From Phycisphaerales bacterium (GTDB lineage Bacteria > Planctomycetota > Phycisphaerae > Phycisphaerales > UBA1924): 34,363 nucleotides of DNA. The stretch lies in NCBI GenBank assembly GCA_022072615.1, contig JAJVHS010000039.1, forward strand, positions 1-34,363, in the 5' to 3' direction. Position numbers and translations under genes: made by a program. Below, in pieces: positions 25,339-32,847 of the stretch. Position 1 is the stretch's first letter. The number at the start of each line of letters is the position of its first letter. The notes below the pieces were generated by a model. It ran no database searches, was not told where the DNA came from, and saw only the letters and a list, made by a program, of their open reading frames with translations.

Positions 25339-27123
25339 ATGCTCAGCTTCGCCGTCTTTGACACTCCCGCCGGACAGACCGAAGGCTCGCCGGGCCAGCC
25401 CGCGGGCGATGCGGCCGGCTGGTCCACGCGTCACGCGCACCTGTTCGGGCCCGACGACCTCCCCATCCCCGGGAACGTCCGGTCTGAGGACGGCCTGCTC
25501 GTCTGCGAAAAGCACGGGTCGGAAGCGGCGGGCCTGTGCATCCAGATCCCGATCATGGCACCGGCGGCCGGAGCCACGGCCAGCGGGAACCAGGGGGCCG
25601 CGAGCACGCTGGGCGTGCTGACGGTCAAGACCTGCCTGCTCCCCGAGCGGGCCGCGCCGTACCTCCTGATGCTCGAGCTTGCTCGGCATCAGATTATGCT
25701 GTTCCTCAACAAGCTCGAGGACTGGTCGCTCTTTGACCTGCCGGCGGACGACCCGATCATGGTCGACTTTGAGCGGGCCCGGCAGGCGTTCACGGCGGCG
25801 CTGGTGGCTCAGCGGGCTGGCCCTGGCGCTCACACGTCGACGGCCCATCACGGCTTCTCGAGCGAGGCCGATCGCCTGGCGCATTCGGCGCTCGCGATCG
25901 CGATCGACGCGGGGGAGCGGCTCGCGCTCGTGAACTCCGAGCGCTCGATGGTCGGGCGGATCAGCGGGCAGACGTACAGCACGGCCGTGGCGAGGGTGGC
26001 GGCGATCACGCAGGAGCCGCCCAAGCCGCTCGCGCCGGCGATCGTGCCGGGGTCGGGCATGGCGGTGGTCGCGGGCACGCCGCTGGTGGGATGCTCGGTG
26101 AGCCCGCTGCACTTTGCCGAGCCCCTGCAGCGCGTGGTGGCGGCGGCGTGCGACTTTGTGTGCATGCCCATGCGCTGGAAGGACCTCGAGCCGCAGGAGG
26201 GCAAGTACTCCTTCGCGGGCACCGACCGCTGGATCGAGTGGGCGGTGCGGCAGGCTCGGCTGCCGGTGTGGGCGGGGCCGGTGATCGACCTGCGGGCGGG
26301 CTGCATCCCCGAGTGGCTGTACATCTGGGAGAACGACTACGACACGCTGCGCGAGCTGGTGTTCGAGCACGTCCAGGCGGTGGTGACCCGCTACCGCCGG
26401 ACCGTGGCGCGGTGGACGATCGTGTCGGGCCTCAACGTCAACACCAACTTCAAGCTCGGCTTTGACCAGATCATCGACCTGACGCGGCTGTGCGTGATGC
26501 TCGTGCGCAAGCTGCACCCTGCGGGCAAGGTGCAGGTCGAGATCGCCCAGCCGTTCGGTGAATACCACGCGATCAACCGCCGGTCGGTGCCGCCCTTGCT
26601 GTTCGCCGATGCGATCGGGCAGGTCGGGATGCACATCGACGCGATGGGGCTTCGGCTCCAGTTCGGCCAGCCCGTATCGGGCCAGTCGGTACGCGACCTC
26701 ATGACGCTCAGCGCCCTCCTGGATCGGTACGCGGCGCTCGAGAAGCCGATCGCGATCACGGCGCTGGGAGCGCCCAGCGCGCCCGTCCCCGCGGCCCCGA
26801 TGCCGCCGACCGAGGCGCCGCCCTTCCCCAACAGCCCGACGCTGCACACGCCCGACGGCGGGTACTGGCGCAAGCCCTGGGGAGAAGCGGCCCAGGCGGA
26901 TTTCCTTGCTCGGGTCGCGCAGGTGTGCCTCTCCAAGCCGTACGTGACGAGCGTGTGCTGGCAGGAGCTGGTGGACTCGCCCGGATCGCCGGAGATGAAG
27001 TACGGCGGGCTCTTTGCGGCCAACGGGACGCTGAAGCCCGCGGGCCAGCGGCTCACGCAGTTGCGGCAGGTGATCCGTGAGGGACGGGCCTTCAAGACGA
27101 TGACGGGGATCGGGGAGCTGTAA
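25339..27123 (+). CDS. GH10-fold protein with both catalytic glutamates replaced
   Basis: Residues of about 251-590 follow the glycoside hydrolase family 10 (xylanase) barrel: FVCMPMRWKDLEPQEGKYSF fits the MKW..EP..G.F strand, FEHVQAVVTRYRRTVARW precedes the acid/base strand, and VGMHIDAMGLRLQF with LEKPIAITALG fits the final strands. But the acid/base motif D-V-V-N-E is WTIVSG (Gly364), the nucleophile motif ITELD is ITALG (Ala475), and the active-site His-Trp pair of the first strands is missing. An N-terminal region of about 200 residues (LPERAAPYLLMLELARHQIMLFLNKL) is alpha-helical and unknown to me. There is no signal peptide, so it is probably cytosolic. Start ATG 25339 has GGAGG 12 nt upstream. 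It may have a binding or regulatory role; hydrolysis is unlikely. Confidence 0.75.
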   Translation: MLSFAVFDTPAGQTEGSPGQPAGDAAGWSTRHAHLFGPDDLPIPGNVRSEDGLLVCEKHGSEAAGLCIQIPIMAPAAGATASGNQGAASTLGVLTVKTCLLPERAAPYLLMLELARHQIMLFLNKLEDWSLFDLPADDPIMVDFERARQAFTAALVAQRAGPGAHTSTAHHGFSSEADRLAHSALAIAIDAGERLALVNSERSMVGRISGQTYSTAVARVAAITQEPPKPLAPAIVPGSGMAVVAGTPLVGCSVSPLHFAEPLQRVVAAACDFVCMPMRWKDLEPQEGKYSFAGTDRWIEWAVRQARLPVWAGPVIDLRAGCIPEWLYIWENDYDTLRELVFEHVQAVVTRYRRTVARWTIVSGLNVNTNFKLGFDQIIDLTRLCVMLVRKLHPAGKVQVEIAQPFGEYHAINRRSVPPLLFADAIGQVGMHIDAMGLRLQFGQPVSGQSVRDLMTLSALLDRYAALEKPIAITALGAPSAPVPAAPMPPTEAPPFPNSPTLHTPDGGYWRKPWGEAAQADFLARVAQVCLSKPYVTSVCWQELVDSPGSPEMKYGGLFAANGTLKPAGQRLTQLRQVIREGRAFKTMTGIGEL

Positions 27124-27125
27124 GG

Positions 27126-27180
27126 GAAGGCATCGAGGCATCAAGGCACCGAGGCCATCAGGGCAACCCGGTATCGAGGT
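27126..27180. repeat. Degenerate octamer array after the GH10-like gene
   Basis: Units of eight (GGCATCGA, GGCATCAA, GGCACCGA, GGCCATCA, then GGGCAA and a final CGGTATCGAGG) are complements of the TTGATGCC/TCGATGCC/TCGGTGCC units seen elsewhere. It begins 3 bp after the GH10-like stop and ends about 40 bp before the start of the next gene. Confidence 0.75.
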
Positions 27181-27218
27181 GTTGAGCAGCGGCGTCGGTG
27201 TGCTCGCTACCGTTGAGC

Positions 27219-27479
27219 ATGACAGATTCGACGCCGGCGCCAAATGCCATTCCGGAAGACGAACTCAAGCGGGCACTGGGCGCTTTCAAGAAGCGCCTCA
27301 AGCTCACCAAGCTCGACCAGGAATCCAAGCTCGGGGCCGGAAAGCCGCTCACGTCGGGCAAGAAATCCGACGTGATGGGCATCATCCCGCCCAACCAGTT
27401 CCCCCGAGCCGTGTGGGAGGAACTGGCTCGGAAGGGGCAGATCAAGGACATGGGCGGCGGGTTCTACGCCCTGCCGTAA
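27219..27479 (+). CDS. Small conserved planctomycete-type protein (86 aa), function unknown
   Basis: ATG 27219 gives MTDSTPAPNAIPEDELKRAL. The core (ELKRALGAFKKRLKLTKLDQESKLG ... GIIPPNQFPRAVWEELARKGQIKDMGGGFYAL) is the type of short protein I associate with planctomycetes, with no known role. A basic helix AFKKRLKLTKLD and the PPNQFPRAVWEELARKG helix suggest a compact helical, perhaps nucleic-acid- or ribosome-binding, fold, but that is inference. No membrane segment or Cys. It is 95 bp after the GH10-like gene, across the octamer array, and converges on the ankyrin gene with 16 bp between stops. Confidence 0.75.
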   Translation: MTDSTPAPNAIPEDELKRALGAFKKRLKLTKLDQESKLGAGKPLTSGKKSDVMGIIPPNQFPRAVWEELARKGQIKDMGGGFYALP

Positions 27480-27495
27480 CGGCCCGCGCTGCGCT

Positions 27496-28356
27496 TCACA
27501 GGGCCTTCGCGGCGATGCTCATCGACCCGTCGACGACCGTCAGTGTCCTCACCGCGCTCGCGAGATCGAAGCGGATGCGCACCGCGGCCGACCCGGCGGG
27601 GAAGAACTCGTCGTTGCCGACGTGGTTCAGGCCGCGCTTCGTGTGGCCCGGGCGTTCGATCCACAGCGCGTCCTTCTCGACCAGCACGTTGAAACGGTCG
27701 GTCGGGCCTGGCCCGTAGGCGTACTGACCGGTGTACTTGCCGCGCTCCTCGGGCGTGATGGGCTGGGTCGGGATCGGGTCGCCCGCACCGCCGACGGATT
27801 CGAGGTACTCGACCACCTTCGCCGCCTGGTCTCCGCCGGCCTTGGCGTGCGCGAGCAGGTGGATCCCGTGCGGGCCGCGGGTCTTCTGGATGCCCGGCGA
27901 GGCTTCGACCAGACCCTTGATGACATCGAGGTAACCGAGCATGGCGGCGGCGAACAGGTCGACCCGAGCCCCCTTGGAGATCAGGAACTCGGCGATCGAT
28001 CGCCGGCCGGTGTGCGCGGCGGCCCCCAGCGCGGTCTCCCAATCACCGAAGCCCCAGTCCCAGACGGCGTTGGCGAGGGCGGGGTGATCGGTGACAAGCT
28101 CGCGAACCTTCGCCTCGTTGCCGTGCGAGGCACCGACGACTTCGCGGACCCAGTCGAGATTCTGCCGCGGAAAGCCATCCCAGGGCACGGCCGAGCCGGT
28201 GGAATAGACCGGGGCGGCGGCCGGGGTTGCCGGTGCAGTGGGCGGCGGCGTTGCGACGGGTTGACCACGCGAAGCGGCGGCGGAATGACCGACGATGGCA
28301 ACAAGACCGGTCTGGACGGAAAGCCCGACCGCGCGGCGCCGAGAGATGGGTGTCAC
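27496..28356 (-). CDS. Tat-exported ankyrin-repeat protein with DUF3471-like C-terminus
   Basis: Start GTG 28356 has GGGAG 9-10 nt upstream and gives MTPISRRRAVGLSVQTGLVAIVGHSAAA, a twin-arginine-like signal peptide (SRRRAVG). After a Pro/Ala-rich linker, about residues 70-170 hold ankyrin-like repeats (NEAKVRELVTDHPALANAVW, WETALGAAAHTGRRSIAEFLISKGARVDL, AAAMLGYLDVIKGLVEASPGI). The C-terminal part (YTGQYAYGPGPTDRFNVLVEKDALWIERPG ... FFPAGSAAVRIRFDLA) resembles DUF3471-type beta modules. The length is 286 residues. It is likely periplasmic; partners are unknown. It lies downstream of the HU-like gene but behind a terminator, so it is probably separately transcribed. Confidence 0.75.
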   Translation of the reverse strand: MTPISRRRAVGLSVQTGLVAIVGHSAAASRGQPVATPPPTAPATPAAAPVYSTGSAVPWDGFPRQNLDWVREVVGASHGNEAKVRELVTDHPALANAVWDWGFGDWETALGAAAHTGRRSIAEFLISKGARVDLFAAAMLGYLDVIKGLVEASPGIQKTRGPHGIHLLAHAKAGGDQAAKVVEYLESVGGAGDPIPTQPITPEERGKYTGQYAYGPGPTDRFNVLVEKDALWIERPGHTKRGLNHVGNDEFFPAGSAAVRIRFDLASAVRTLTVVDGSMSIAAKAL

Positions 28357-28483
28357 GTTAGAGAACTCCCCTGGCTCGCACGCAATGAGCGCGTGCCTTT
28401 CCGCACGGGAGGATCGGACGCCTGAGTGGCAAGGCGGTTCCCTGCGGCGCGGGCGATTGCTCCCGACGCCGAGCCGCGGACGA

Positions 28484-28513
28484 TTAAACACAACGCCGTC
28501 CTTTCGGACGGCG
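28484..28513 (-). terminator. Terminator after the HU-like gene
   Basis: On the minus strand CGCCGTCC-GAAA-GGACGGCG is a perfect 8-bp stem with a GAAA tetraloop, followed by TTGTGTTTAA. It lies 30 bp past the HU-like stop and upstream of the ankyrin gene. Confidence 0.75.
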
Positions 28514-28543
28514 CTGGAATTCAGTGACCACGAGCGGCGGTCG

Positions 28544-28900
28544 TCAGACCATTTCCTTCAGGCCCTTGAGGGGGCGGATCTTGACGAGCGTGCGGGCCGG
28601 CTTGGCCTTGACGGTCATCATCTCGCCCGGCTTGAAGGGGTTGGGCTTGGTGGTGGCCTTGGTGGCGGGCTTCTTGATGGCCTTGATGCGCATCAGGCCG
28701 GGGACGGCGAACTCGCCGGTGCCCTTGGCGAGGTCGGCGCCGATCATGGTGCCCATGACGTCGAAGACCTGCGCCACCTGCTTGCGGGTCACGCCGACGT
28801 GCTCCGCGATGGTGGAGAAGATCTCACCCTTCGAGCGGCGCTTGTTGGCGGCCGTGATCTTGGGGGCTTTGGGGGCTGCCTTTGCTTTGGTCTTGGCCAT
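28544..28900 (-). CDS. HU/IHF-family DNA-binding protein with Lys/Ala/Pro-rich N-terminal arm
   Basis: A nucleoid protein of the bacterial histone-like family, 118 residues. Residues of about 1-20 (MAKTKAKAAPKAPKITAANK) are a basic arm; the HU core follows with SKGEIFSTIAEHVGVTRKQVAQVFDVMGTMIGADL and the beta-arm region FAVPGLMRIKAIKKPATKATTKPNPFKPGEMMTVKAKPARTLVKIRPLKGL. NPFKPGEMMTVKAKPA replaces the usual N-P-x-T-G arm tip, which is common in planctomycete HU homologues. ATG 28900 has GGAG 8 nt upstream; the frame is open further upstream without homology. It is divergent from the hydroxyacid dehydrogenase (188 bp). Confidence 0.92.
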   Translation of the reverse strand: MAKTKAKAAPKAPKITAANKRRSKGEIFSTIAEHVGVTRKQVAQVFDVMGTMIGADLAKGTGEFAVPGLMRIKAIKKPATKATTKPNPFKPGEMMTVKAKPARTLVKIRPLKGLKEMV

Positions 28901-29088
28901 CTTCGTTTCTCCGAGTCGTCCGTGCGGAGCGAGGTGTGCGTGGCCGGGGTTGTTGTGCGGTCCGGTCTCCGCCGGCCGCCCCCGACTCGCTCGCGCTTCA
29001 TTTTCCGCGGGTTTCATCGGAGAATCACGCGCCGCCGGATGAAACTCTCGCATTTTTGAGCGGTTTTTGAGCTGCCTACGCTCGGAGC

Positions 29089-30075
29089 ATGGATCTCCAG
29101 CAGCACAAACGGGCCGGCGAGGCGGTTGTCGTGGTCACTAGGAGCGTGCCCGGCGAGGTCGCCGTGACGGGCGCAACGGTTCGCGTGATGGGCGACCAGA
29201 AGCCCTCGGCCGATGAACTCAAGGCCGCGATCCGGGGCGCCAGCGTCGTCGTGACCATGTTCTCCGACCGCGTGGACCGGGCGTTCCTGGACGCCGCAGG
29301 TCCTTCATTGAAAGGGATTTGCAACTTCGCGGTGGGGTTCGACAACATCGACCTTGCCGCCTGCCGGGACCGCGGTGTGATCGTCACCAACACCCCACAC
29401 GCGGTGACCGAGGGAACGGCGGACCTGGCCTGGACGCTGATCCTGGCGGTGGCTCGGCGGCTGATCGAGGCCGACCGCTTCGCTCGGTCACCGGAGTATC
29501 CGGCCCGGGGACCACTGGGAATCTCTGAGTTTCTGGGGGCCGACCTGACGGGTCGGAACCTTCTGATCGTCGGCGCGGGTCGGATCGGGTACGCGACGGC
29601 GCTGCGGTCGATCGGCTGGGGCATGCGGGTGATGTACACGGCCCGGTCGAGGCACGTGGATTTCGAACTGGCCCCGCTGGCGGGTCGGCGGGTGACGCTC
29701 GAGGAGGGGCTCCGCGAGGCGGACGTCATCAGCATCCACACGCCCCTGACCCCCCAGACCCGGCACCTGATCGATGCCCGGGCCATCGCGCTGATGAAGC
29801 CGACGGCGATCCTGGTGAACACGTCCCGCGGGCCGGTGGTGGATGAGGCGGCTTTGGCCGCGGCCCTCCAGGATCGGCGGATTTTCGGGGCCGGGCTGGA
29901 CGTGTTCGAGGACGAGCCGCGGGTTCACCCCGGTCTGATCGGCCTGACCAACTGCACACTCACACCCCACATCGGCAGCGCGGAGGACAAGTACCGCCGT
30001 CTCATGACCGAGATGGTGTGCGAGAACGCCGCGGCCATCATCGCCGGCAGGGAGCCGCCGAACCGGATCGCGTAG
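29089..30075 (+). CDS. D-2-hydroxyacid dehydrogenase (glyoxylate reductase-like)
   Basis: NAD(P)-dependent reduction of a 2-oxoacid; cytosolic. The 328-residue protein shows the family N-domain FAVGFDNIDLAACRDRGVIVTNTPHAVTEGTADL, the Rossmann motif LLIVGAGRIGYATALRSIGWGM (GxGxxG), VISIHTPLTPQTRHLIDARAI, ILVNTSRGPVVDEAALAAAL (catalytic Arg), GLDVFEDEP (catalytic Glu) and LTPHIGSA (catalytic His). The substrate could be glyoxylate or hydroxypyruvate, but the sequence does not settle it. Start ATG 29089; a GTG at 29131 is possible. It converges on a membrane protein gene with 6 bp between stops. Confidence 0.92.
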   Translation: MDLQQHKRAGEAVVVVTRSVPGEVAVTGATVRVMGDQKPSADELKAAIRGASVVVTMFSDRVDRAFLDAAGPSLKGICNFAVGFDNIDLAACRDRGVIVTNTPHAVTEGTADLAWTLILAVARRLIEADRFARSPEYPARGPLGISEFLGADLTGRNLLIVGAGRIGYATALRSIGWGMRVMYTARSRHVDFELAPLAGRRVTLEEGLREADVISIHTPLTPQTRHLIDARAIALMKPTAILVNTSRGPVVDEAALAAALQDRRIFGAGLDVFEDEPRVHPGLIGLTNCTLTPHIGSAEDKYRRLMTEMVCENAAAIIAGREPPNRIA

Positions 30076-30081
30076 GTCCGC

Positions 30082-30672
30082 TCAGGTGAGCGGAAGCACG
30101 CCTTCCCGCGGCCAAAGCCACGCGAAGACACCCGCCGTGAGCAGCGCGTAGACCAGGCCGTCGAACAGTTTGGTCAGCGTGAACCGCCAGCCCAGGCCCT
30201 TCCACATGGTGTCGTGCGCTGCCATCCCGGCGTGCGCGAGAAACGCCGCCGAGCCGACCAGGCGGAACACCCGCATGTACTCCGGGGCGGCCGCGCCCAT
30301 CGGCAGGGCCACGGCCGCGACATACGCGATGAGCGCCGAAACCACCAGCGAGTTGATGAACCACTGCACGAGCGACCTGCCGAAGTTCGGCGCCCCGGGC
30401 GGGATGATGAGCTGAGCCCACGGGCCCGCCTTCAGTTTCGCTTGGAACTCGGGATCCTTCATCCCCGACCGGCAGTCGGCCGCCCACGGCAGGAAGTACA
30501 GGCCCGGCTGGAACGGGGTGCGCCGGAGCACGTCAAGGATGCCGTCCTGGTCGGGAGGATTCGAGTAATCCTTCTTGTGCAGCGGCGTCGCCATCCAGAT
30601 CACCGACGAGGCGATGAAGACGGCCACCGCCGACAGCAGGATCGGAAGCCACAGCTCGGTGAGGAACTCCAT
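30082..30672 (-). CDS. Integral membrane protein, four TM segments, unknown
   Basis: ATG 30672 (GGGAG 5 nt upstream) gives MEFLTELWLPILLSAVAVFIASSVIWM, the first helix. After a soluble loop with PLHKKDYSNPPDQDGILDVLRRTP and GPWAQLIIPPGAPN, three more helices lie at about residues 106-127, 137-153 and 170-187. Residues of about 60-95 (LPWAADCRSGMKDPEFQAKLKAGP) are hydrophilic. The soluble part has no motif I know. The length is 196 residues. Its protein shape (N-terminal helix, loop, helical bundle) is conserved-looking, and it is probably an inner-membrane protein. Confidence 0.72.
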   Translation of the reverse strand: MEFLTELWLPILLSAVAVFIASSVIWMATPLHKKDYSNPPDQDGILDVLRRTPFQPGLYFLPWAADCRSGMKDPEFQAKLKAGPWAQLIIPPGAPNFGRSLVQWFINSLVVSALIAYVAAVALPMGAAAPEYMRVFRLVGSAAFLAHAGMAAHDTMWKGLGWRFTLTKLFDGLVYALLTAGVFAWLWPREGVLPLT

Positions 30673-30820
30673 ATGAACTCCCGGGGAATTTGCTCGCGAA
30701 CTGCCTGCTCGGCCGAGCACGCAACTCGCGTGCGGTGCTTGCGGACCGTGCACCAGCCTACCTCAAGTCGCGCCGTGGTGCTATTCGTACCAAGCGATGG
30801 CTCCGGGAGTCGCCTCCCGG

Positions 30821-31468
30821 TCAGCCTCCGCCGCAGCACCCCGCCTGATCGGCCGTCCCCGGCCACTCGGGGCGCAGGTCGTCTCCCATGTCCGGGCAAT
30901 CACGGCTGATCTCGCCGCACGCCAGTTCCACCGCGAAGCGCGGCACGTGTTGGTCGCCTGCCGGATACAGCCACACCTTCCCGGCCACTTCGGCGAAGCA
31001 GCAGCGGACGGTTCTGCCCGGGCCGCCCTGCACGACCGTGCGCCAACCCATCGCGGCGGCGGTCGTTCGGGCCTCGTCGAGCAGGCCCGCCGCGGCGGCG
31101 TCGAAATCAAAGCCCACGTGATCCAGACGCGGCGTTTTCCGGGGCGAGCTCGCCCCGTCTCGATCATCGGCGGCGATCCGCCCGGTCGAGAAACTGACGG
31201 CGATACCCGCGCCGGGCACCTCGTACTCGACAAACTCCGGCCGCTCGAATACTGCGGCGGCGCCAGTGTGGCGGATCCATCCCGGCGGCAGATCGTTCAA
31301 CCTCCCGACCCGGATATGCAGATGCCACGAGCTTGCCCGGGCGAAGACCCGGCCGAGGGGATGAGAGGGCAGGACCAGCGCCGCCGCGTCGCTCGCATCA
31401 ACCGGAACGAGCAGGCCGGCCGCTTCAAGCGACACGCACAGGTCTTGAAACCTCCACGGCTGCACCAT
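30821..31468 (-). CDS. Unknown soluble protein with Cys-rich C-terminus
   Basis: 215 residues from ATG 31468. I do not recognise it. The N-terminal part (QDLCVSLEAAGLLVPVDASDAAALVLPSHPLGRV) looks like a small helical domain; the middle (RLDHVGFDFDAAAAGLLDEARTTAAAMGW) faintly resembles a vicinal-oxygen-chelate strand pattern, but without the metal motif. The C-terminus has clustered Cys (VRCCFAEV, ACGEISRDCPDMGDD, AGCCGGG), suggesting a metal or redox role. No signal peptide or TM. It is divergent from the CHAD gene with 45 bp between starts, so the two may share a promoter region. Confidence 0.6.
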   Translation of the reverse strand: MVQPWRFQDLCVSLEAAGLLVPVDASDAAALVLPSHPLGRVFARASSWHLHIRVGRLNDLPPGWIRHTGAAAVFERPEFVEYEVPGAGIAVSFSTGRIAADDRDGASSPRKTPRLDHVGFDFDAAAAGLLDEARTTAAAMGWRTVVQGGPGRTVRCCFAEVAGKVWLYPAGDQHVPRFAVELACGEISRDCPDMGDDLRPEWPGTADQAGCCGGG

Positions 31469-31513
31469 GGGCCCATCCTACAGGCCGGTCCGCCGGGGCG
31501 ATAGAGTTGGGTC

Positions 31514-32395
31514 ATGGGAGAACCACTCCCCCCATCCGGGACATTCGACCTCGGAGAGGCGACCCGGGCGCTCGCCGGGGATCTCAAGAAGAGGATCGAA
31601 CGCGTCTCGAAGAAACGGGCTCCGGCCCGCGAGGTGCACAAGCTTCGTTCCGGGTCCCGGCGGATTGAAGCCCTGGTGGACAACCTGCTGCCCAGGGCCA
31701 GGCGGCCGAGCGACCTGCCCGGCGTGATCAGGGATGTTCGCAAAAGAGCCGGGCGCGTGCGCGACTGCGACGTGGCGATCGACATTCTCAAACGGGACCT
31801 GCCACGAGGAGACTTCTCGGCCGAGGCGACGAAGCTCGTCAGGAGCATGCTGGCAAAGCGCCGCAAGAAGGCCGAGCGGCGCCTGCGGGAGCAGGCCGGG
31901 CAGCACAAGGCCCGCGAGATCCCCCGCCGGCTGCAGAGAGCGGCGAAGGGAGTTGAGCTGGATCAGCGCCAGATCCGAGCGGCGCTTGGCCGTTGCCGGG
32001 CACGCATCGACCGGCTCGCGACGGACGATGTTGCGGGGTCGAACGAGCGCCTGCACCAGCTCCGGCTCGCCATCAAGTGCCTGCGGGACACCTCGGCTCT
32101 CGTGTCTCCCGCGATGCCGGCCGCGTCCGGACTTGCCGCACGAGCCGAAACCCTGGCGGACCTGCTCGGCGGGGCCCAGGACCTGGTCGTGCTCGGTGAA
32201 CTGCTGGAGAAGGTCTCGAGGAATGCGACGCCGTCCCAGCAGACCGCGCTGCACGCGCTGCGCAAGGAAGTTTCGGCCAGGCATCGCGCCGCGCACCGAC
32301 GAGCCGTCCGTTCCCTGGACACGCTCGACGCCTTGACCCTTTCGCCCCCCGTGACGGGCCGTCCCGTCGGGGCCGCTCGCAGGAGGACCGGATGA
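31514..32395 (+). CDS. CHAD domain protein
   Basis: The 293-residue protein is built of two CHAD-type helical halves: VHKLRSGSRRIEALVDNLLP with VRKRAGRVRDCDVAIDIL in the first and LHQLRLAIKCLRDTSAL in the second, the conserved His/Arg-rich helices of this family. CHAD proteins bind polyphosphate and, where studied, sit at polyphosphate granules; that role is known for the family, not shown here. The protein is very Arg/Lys-rich. ATG 31514. Its stop overlaps the ATG of the following membrane protein by 4 bp (ATGA at 32392-32395). Confidence 0.85.
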   Translation: MGEPLPPSGTFDLGEATRALAGDLKKRIERVSKKRAPAREVHKLRSGSRRIEALVDNLLPRARRPSDLPGVIRDVRKRAGRVRDCDVAIDILKRDLPRGDFSAEATKLVRSMLAKRRKKAERRLREQAGQHKAREIPRRLQRAAKGVELDQRQIRAALGRCRARIDRLATDDVAGSNERLHQLRLAIKCLRDTSALVSPAMPAASGLAARAETLADLLGGAQDLVVLGELLEKVSRNATPSQQTALHALRKEVSARHRAAHRRAVRSLDTLDALTLSPPVTGRPVGAARRRTG

Positions 32396-32838
32396 ACGTC
32401 ACCCGCATCGACGAGCAGATCTCCCGCTGGATGGCGGCCCATGCCATCTTCTTCCTGCGGATCTCACTCGCCGTGGTCTTCATCTGGTTCGGGGCCCTCA
32501 AGCCCCTCGGAGCGAGCCCGGCGAACGACCTGGTCGCGCGCACCGTGTACTGGGCTGATCCCAGTTGGTTCCTCCCCGTGCTGGGCTACTGGGAGGTGCT
32601 CATCGGCGTGTGCATGCTGTGGCGGCCGTTGATCCGCCTGTCGATCTTCCTGCTGGCGCTGCAGATGCCGGGGACGTTCCTGCCGCTGGTGCTGCTGCCA
32701 GACGTGTGCTTCGTGCACGTGCCGTGGGCGCCGTCGCTGGAGGGCCAGTACATCATCAAGAACCTGGTGCTCATCGCGGGAGCGATCGCGGTCGGCGGAA
32801 CGGTCCGCGCCCGGTCGATGCCGCTCAAGCCCTCGTGA
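32392..32838 (+). CDS. DUF417/YkgB-like four-TM membrane protein
   Basis: 148 residues with four predicted helices (about 18-38, 58-78, 82-104 and 118-138). HAIFFLRISLAVVFIWFGALKPLG and YWEVLIGVCMLWRPLIRL are typical of the DUF417/YkgB, DoxX-related family, whose members are inner-membrane proteins of unclear function. Translation is probably coupled to the CHAD gene through the ATGA overlap. It converges on the Ntn-hydrolase gene with 9 bp between stops. Confidence 0.8.
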   Translation: MNVTRIDEQISRWMAAHAIFFLRISLAVVFIWFGALKPLGASPANDLVARTVYWADPSWFLPVLGYWEVLIGVCMLWRPLIRLSIFLLALQMPGTFLPLVLLPDVCFVHVPWAPSLEGQYIIKNLVLIAGAIAVGGTVRARSMPLKPS

Positions 32839-32847
32839 CGGGCGCGA

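Noticed and set aside
25273-27243. 656-codon frame opposite the GH10-fold gene
   Set aside because: Antisense shadow; the forward strand shows clear fold homology.
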